Program-made: the position numbers and the translations under genes
From: Halomonas nitroreducens
GTDB lineage: Bacteria; Pseudomonadota; Gammaproteobacteria; Pseudomonadales; Halomonadaceae
Reading direction: 5' to 3'
Assembly (NCBI RefSeq): GCF_003966155.1
Contig: NZ_RXNS01000011.1
Location: forward strand, 114,380 to 178,379
Length of the DNA stretch: 64,000 nucleotides
Notes under the pieces: generated by a model
The model's database searches: none
Told to the model about the DNA's origin: nothing
The model's input: the letters and a program-made list of their open reading frames with translations, nothing else
Part shown: one piece after another, positions 60,947 through 64,000 of the stretch
Layout of the letters: every line of letters starts with the position of its first letter
How positions within the stretch are numbered: the first letter of the stretch is position 1

Positions 60947-61822
60947 TCAGTCACGGAAATACAGACGATCCGGATTGTCGACCAGGATTCGGTTACGCAG
61001 CTCCGGCTCGGGCGCCCAGTCCGCGAGAGCATCGAGCAGGGGCCCGTCGTTGGGCATGGGTACCGGGACATGCGGATGGGGCCAGTCGGACCCCCAGACG
61101 CACTGTTCCGGGTTGGCCTCGATCAGCCGCCGGGCGAAGGGCACGACATCCTCATAGGGCGTCTGCCGTTGGCCGGTGATGCGATAAGCCCCGGAGAGCT
61201 TCACCCACGCATCACCGCGCGCCATCAAGCGGCACAGCGCCTGGAAGCCGGGCTGGTCGATCCCCTTGTCACAGGCCATGTGGCCCATATGATCCACGAC
61301 CACCGGCACGGGCAGCCGCCTCACCCTGGCCTCGAGATCCTCGAAGGCAGAGACATCGACCAGGAACTGCAAGTGCCAGTTGCGGTCGGCGAGGCGTTCG
61401 GCCAGGGCCGCCACGTCGGGCCAGGCAATGCCGCCCTTGAACAGCAGGTTGAGGCGCACACCCCGGAAGCCATCGGCGGCCAGGGCATCCAATTCAGCGT
61501 CGGTGACCTCGCTATCGACCACCGCGATGCCGCGATAATCGTGCCCTTCGTCACGCAGGGCACGGACCGCGTCGCGGGTGGCCGAGTTGTCGAGACCATA
61601 GACACTGGGCTGTACCAGCACGCCGCGTTCGATGCCCAGGGTACGATGCAGGTGACGATACTGCTCGAGGCTGGCATCCGGCGGCGTGTAGGTTCGCGAG
61701 GCCTGGTAAGGATAGCGGGACGCCGGCCCGAAGACGTGGGCATGGCAATCCACCGCCCCCACAGGGGCGGTGAAGCCGGGAGCCCGCGGCGTCGGGTCCA
61801 TGGGGTCACAGAAGGGGATCAT
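60947..61822 (-). CDS. LigI-like metal-dependent amidohydrolase (TIM barrel)
   Basis: A 291-residue amidohydrolase of the 2-pyrone-4,6-dicarboxylate lactonase type (COG3618). H27-A-H29 in DCHAHVFG is the N-terminal metal motif, VVVDHMGHM (about 172-180) and the WGSDWPHPH segment near 244-252 with the catalytic aspartate complete the site. Such enzymes hydrolyse lactones or cyclic amides. It follows an alpha/beta hydrolase gene by 39 bp, likely in one operon, divergent from the GbdR-like regulator and convergent with the copy 2 nitrilase. The ATG at 61822 has AGGTGA upstream. Confidence 0.87.
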   Translation of the reverse strand: MIPFCDPMDPTPRAPGFTAPVGAVDCHAHVFGPASRYPYQASRTYTPPDASLEQYRHLHRTLGIERGVLVQPSVYGLDNSATRDAVRALRDEGHDYRGIAVVDSEVTDAELDALAADGFRGVRLNLLFKGGIAWPDVAALAERLADRNWHLQFLVDVSAFEDLEARVRRLPVPVVVDHMGHMACDKGIDQPGFQALCRLMARGDAWVKLSGAYRITGQRQTPYEDVVPFARRLIEANPEQCVWGSDWPHPHVPVPMPNDGPLLDALADWAPEPELRNRILVDNPDRLYFRD

Positions 61823-61861
61823 GGTGTCACCTGAGTCGTCTGCGTCGGGACGGGGACGCTA

Positions 61862-62782
61862 TCAGGCCACGGCCTGACGGCTGGCCGGCGCCCAGACCAT
61901 TTCCTTCAGCCAGTCGGAGACCTTGCCGGCAAAGGTCTGGAACTTGGGATCGTCATCCAGCATCCACTCGGTGTGACCGCCATCGGGCAGCAGGTAGAGA
62001 GCCTTGGGCCCCGGGTAGGAGGCATACAGCGACTGGGCCTCGGTGACCGGGTGCAGGTCGTTCTCGCCACCATGGGCGATCATCAGCGGCGTCCGGGCGA
62101 AACGCTGGTCGATGTGCGACTCCGGACGGAAGGCGATCAGCGAGTCGGCGAAATCCAGGTCGGAGGTCAGGCCATAGCCCGGGGTCTTCCACAGCACGCT
62201 ATCCACATAGCCCTTGGAGATCGGGTCCAGCGGGTAGATGCGGAAGGGATCGATCTCCTGGGCTTCGCCGCCCTGGGCCAGGCGCAGTCGCTCCTGGTTG
62301 AGGAACTGGCGGAATTCCTTCCAGCCGAGTTCGCCGCGCAGGGCCTTCTGCACGCGCACCGCATCGAAGAAGCCGTTCATGCTGATCAGGGCATCGACCA
62401 GGTCCTCGACCTGCCGGAAGGCATCCAGCACCAGGCCACCGGCCATGCCCCAACCGGCCAGCACCAGCTTGCGGCCTTCCTGGTCGGCTCGAGCCCGTAC
62501 ATAGGACACGACATTGGCGATATCGCGGACCTGCTCTTCCAGGAGAACCTTGCCACGAGTGCCTTCACTTTCACCGAAACCGCGGTAGTCGAAACCGAAG
62601 CAGAGGAACCCCTGCTTGCTCAGGAATCGGGCAAAACGCTCGGGATGAATATGCTTCAAACCGGTGAAACCCGAGCAGACGATGACGATGGGTGCATCGT
62701 CGTTTACGACACCCTCTTCCCAGTAGTAGGAACCATCGAGCTTGATGCCATCGCTGATGATTGAAACGCTCTCTGACTGCAT
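61862..62782 (-). CDS. Alpha/beta hydrolase
   Basis: A 306-residue alpha/beta hydrolase of the dienelactone-hydrolase/S9-like type. The oxyanion segment IVCSGFTGLKHIHPERF is at about 33-49, the expected nucleophile elbow reads AGWGMAGG (about 127-134), where the usual GxSxG serine is replaced by methionine, and the acid/base parts are HGGENDLHPV and DGGHTEW. The missing serine at the elbow is notable and suggests either an inactive or a non-standard enzyme. The ATG at 62782 follows GGAGA; the frame is open 17 codons further upstream. Confidence 0.82.
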   Translation of the reverse strand: MQSESVSIISDGIKLDGSYYWEEGVVNDDAPIVIVCSGFTGLKHIHPERFARFLSKQGFLCFGFDYRGFGESEGTRGKVLLEEQVRDIANVVSYVRARADQEGRKLVLAGWGMAGGLVLDAFRQVEDLVDALISMNGFFDAVRVQKALRGELGWKEFRQFLNQERLRLAQGGEAQEIDPFRIYPLDPISKGYVDSVLWKTPGYGLTSDLDFADSLIAFRPESHIDQRFARTPLMIAHGGENDLHPVTEAQSLYASYPGPKALYLLPDGGHTEWMLDDDPKFQTFAGKVSDWLKEMVWAPASRQAVA

Positions 62783-62826
62783 GATCTTCTCCAGGGGACT
62801 GACTGTTGACGCTGCCCGTATCGGCA

Positions 62827-62851
62827 TTGACATATTGCGATAAGCCTCGCA
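62827..62851 (+). promoter_or_regulatory. Promoter/operator between hydrolase operon and GbdR-like gene
   Basis: TTGACA at 62827-62832 is a perfect -35 hexamer; a matching -10 around 62850 is weak (CATCGT), as in activator-dependent promoters. TGCGA and TCGCA flank a 6-nt spacer at 62836-62851, an inverted repeat that could bind the regulator. Assignment is tentative. Confidence 0.4.
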
Positions 62852-62889
62852 TCGTTAAGAACATCTATGCGACACAAAAGACAAAGATC

Positions 62890-63858
62890 ATGACACCCCA
62901 CGACCATGCGTCGTCTCCCTTTACCGTTGGCTTCCTGCTCTTTCCCAACTTCGCCATGCTCTCCTTCAGCTCGGTCATCGAGCCCTTGCGGATTGCCAAT
63001 CGCTTGAGCAGTCGAGAGCTCTATCGTTGGGAGCTGGTCAGCCTCGACGACCAGGTGGTGCAGGCCAGCAACGGCATTCCCTTCACGCCGACCCGGAGCC
63101 TCGTCGACTGGCGGGCGCTGGATGCCGTCATCCTGGTCGCCGGTACCGGCACCAACCTGATCGCCAGTGACAGGCTCTTCAAGTGGCTACGCGAGGTCGG
63201 GCGCAGCCGGCTGCTGCTGGGCTCGACCTCCACCGGCAGCATCCTGCTGGCCCGAGCCGGCGTCCTGCGCCACAAGCGTTGCACGATTCACTGGGAGGAT
63301 CAGGCCAACCTTCAGGAGGAATACCCAGATCTTCTGGTGACCAACGAACTGTTCGAGATCGAAGAAAACATCCTGACCTGTTCGGGAGGAACCGCGGGGC
63401 TCGACATGATGCTATCGCTCATCGATCGCCAGCAGGGAAGCGACCTTGCAAAACACATTGCCGACCAGTGCATTCACCCGGATATCCGCCCTGCCCACAA
63501 CAAGCAGCGCATGTCGCTCGAAGAGCGTCTCGGGGTTCACAACCCTGCGCTCGCCTCTGCCATCCACGTGATGCAGTCCCATATCGAGGACACCATCAAC
63601 TGTGAGCATATCGCCGGAATAATCGGTATCTCACACCGCCAGCTTCAGCGTCTCTTCAAGGAGCATTTTGGCGTTACCCCGGCGAGCTACTACCTCAGCA
63701 TGCGCCTCGATCACGGCGACAACCTGCTGCGCAAGACCTCGCTCGATATCATCAATATCGCCAACGCCACTGGCTTTTCTTCCACATCCCATTTCAGCAA
63801 GTGCTACCGCAAGCAATACGGTCTCTCGCCTCGGGAGCGTCGCAAGGCCCGTTCCTGA
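62890..63858 (+). CDS. GlxA/GbdR/CdhR-like AraC-family regulator
   Basis: A 322-residue regulator: a DJ-1/PfpI-like N-terminal domain (FTVGFLLFPNFAMLSFSSVIEPLRIANRLSSRELYRWELVSL, partly quoted, about 12-52) and an AraC DNA-binding domain at about 225-320 (IIGISHRQLQRLFKEHFGVTPASYYL in part, then SSTSHFSKCYRKQYGLSPRERR in part). The N-terminal segment is close to Pseudomonas GbdR (glycine betaine) and CdhR (carnitine), as far as I recall their sequences. It lies divergent to the hydrolase operon and next to transporter copy 2, so it probably controls uptake and breakdown of a betaine-like compound. The ATG at 62890 gives the normal length. Confidence 0.88.
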   Translation: MTPHDHASSPFTVGFLLFPNFAMLSFSSVIEPLRIANRLSSRELYRWELVSLDDQVVQASNGIPFTPTRSLVDWRALDAVILVAGTGTNLIASDRLFKWLREVGRSRLLLGSTSTGSILLARAGVLRHKRCTIHWEDQANLQEEYPDLLVTNELFEIEENILTCSGGTAGLDMMLSLIDRQQGSDLAKHIADQCIHPDIRPAHNKQRMSLEERLGVHNPALASAIHVMQSHIEDTINCEHIAGIIGISHRQLQRLFKEHFGVTPASYYLSMRLDHGDNLLRKTSLDIINIANATGFSSTSHFSKCYRKQYGLSPRERRKARS

Positions 63859-63859
63859 C

Positions 63860-64000
63860 TCAGCCGGCCCGCCGGAGCGCCTCCAGCAGGCCCTGCAGCG
63901 GGTGCGGCAGGGCGCTATCCGAGAGCCGCTTGGCCTGGCTGCGGCAGGAGTAGCCGCTGGCCAGCAGGCGGCCGGCGTTGGCCGGGTCCTCCACCCGCGG
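63860..64000 (-). CDS. YdiJ-like FAD-linked dehydrogenase, C-terminal end only (cut by window edge)
   Basis: Only the last 46 residues are visible, ending LLASGYSCRSQAKRLSDSALPHPLQ and then GLLEALRRAG (first part cited to 20 residues: LLASGYSCRSQAKRL). The GYSCRSQ segment and the HPLQ end match the C-terminus of YdiJ-type FAD/FeS D-2-hydroxyglutarate or D-lactate dehydrogenases. The stop at 63860-63862 is 1 bp from the stop of the convergent regulator gene. Most of the protein, about 950 residues in the family, lies beyond the right edge. Confidence 0.75.
   Translation of the reverse strand, partial: PRVEDPANAGRLLASGYSCRSQAKRLSDSALPHPLQGLLEALRRAG

Overview
The window reads as the chromosome of a GC-rich, moderately halophilic gammaproteobacterium, most likely Halomonas or another member of the Halomonadaceae. 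This is inferred from gene content: osmoprotectant-type ABC transporters, a TRAP uptake system, a polyhydroxyalkanoate synthase, gluconokinase and a Suf iron-sulfur operon. No rRNA or tRNA gene, CRISPR array, transposase or integrase was seen.

Layout. 1-1.9 kb: the 3' part of sufB (cut by the window edge) and its Rrf2 regulator. 2.1-8.2 kb: copy 1 of an OpuC/Yeh-type ABC transporter (permease, CBS-ATPase, permease, binding protein), followed by an MmgE/PrpD protein, a 42-residue membrane peptide and a nitrilase-family amidohydrolase. 8.3-13.7 kb: gluconokinase and a GntR-regulated TRAP operon with a visible operator, then a TetR regulator. 13.9-31.5 kb: mostly single housekeeping or accessory genes (EamA/AsnC pair, PRPP synthetase-like protein, ketopantoate reductase, CapA, cytosine deaminase-like protein, alanine/glycine symporter, VIT1, SBP56 methanethiol oxidase-like protein, M14 peptidase). 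31.6-40.4 kb: a hydrolase-rich stretch with two paralogous CocE/S15 hydrolases, an ATP-grasp ligase and an M48 protease.

43-45.1 kb holds a small metal/thiol-related cluster (SHOCT protein, methyltransferase, Met-rich protein, GDCCVxC-type protein) behind an ArsR regulator inactivated by a nonsense codon and a 14-bp tandem duplication. 45.3-47.7 kb, and possibly parts out to 53.6 kb, looks like a run of integron gene cassettes without an integrase: small minus-strand genes (GrpB, NTF2-like, DUF6624-like) each followed by an attC-like hairpin site. A PHA synthase lies inside this lower-GC stretch. 53.7-56.2 kb encodes an AMP-phosphorylase-type enzyme translationally coupled to a PRPP-synthetase paralogue.

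56.4-60.9 kb is copy 2 of the ABC transporter plus nitrilase, about 54.3 kb from copy 1 and in the same orientation. The two copies are mosaics: long blocks identical even at silent sites stop abruptly next to diverged blocks, which suggests gene conversion. Copy 2 is followed by a LigI-like amidohydrolase, an alpha/beta hydrolase and a GbdR/CdhR-like regulator. This context suggests uptake and hydrolysis of a quaternary-ammonium or related amide compound rather than simple osmoprotection. It is the best candidate for an undescribed system here. The window ends inside a YdiJ-like dehydrogenase gene.
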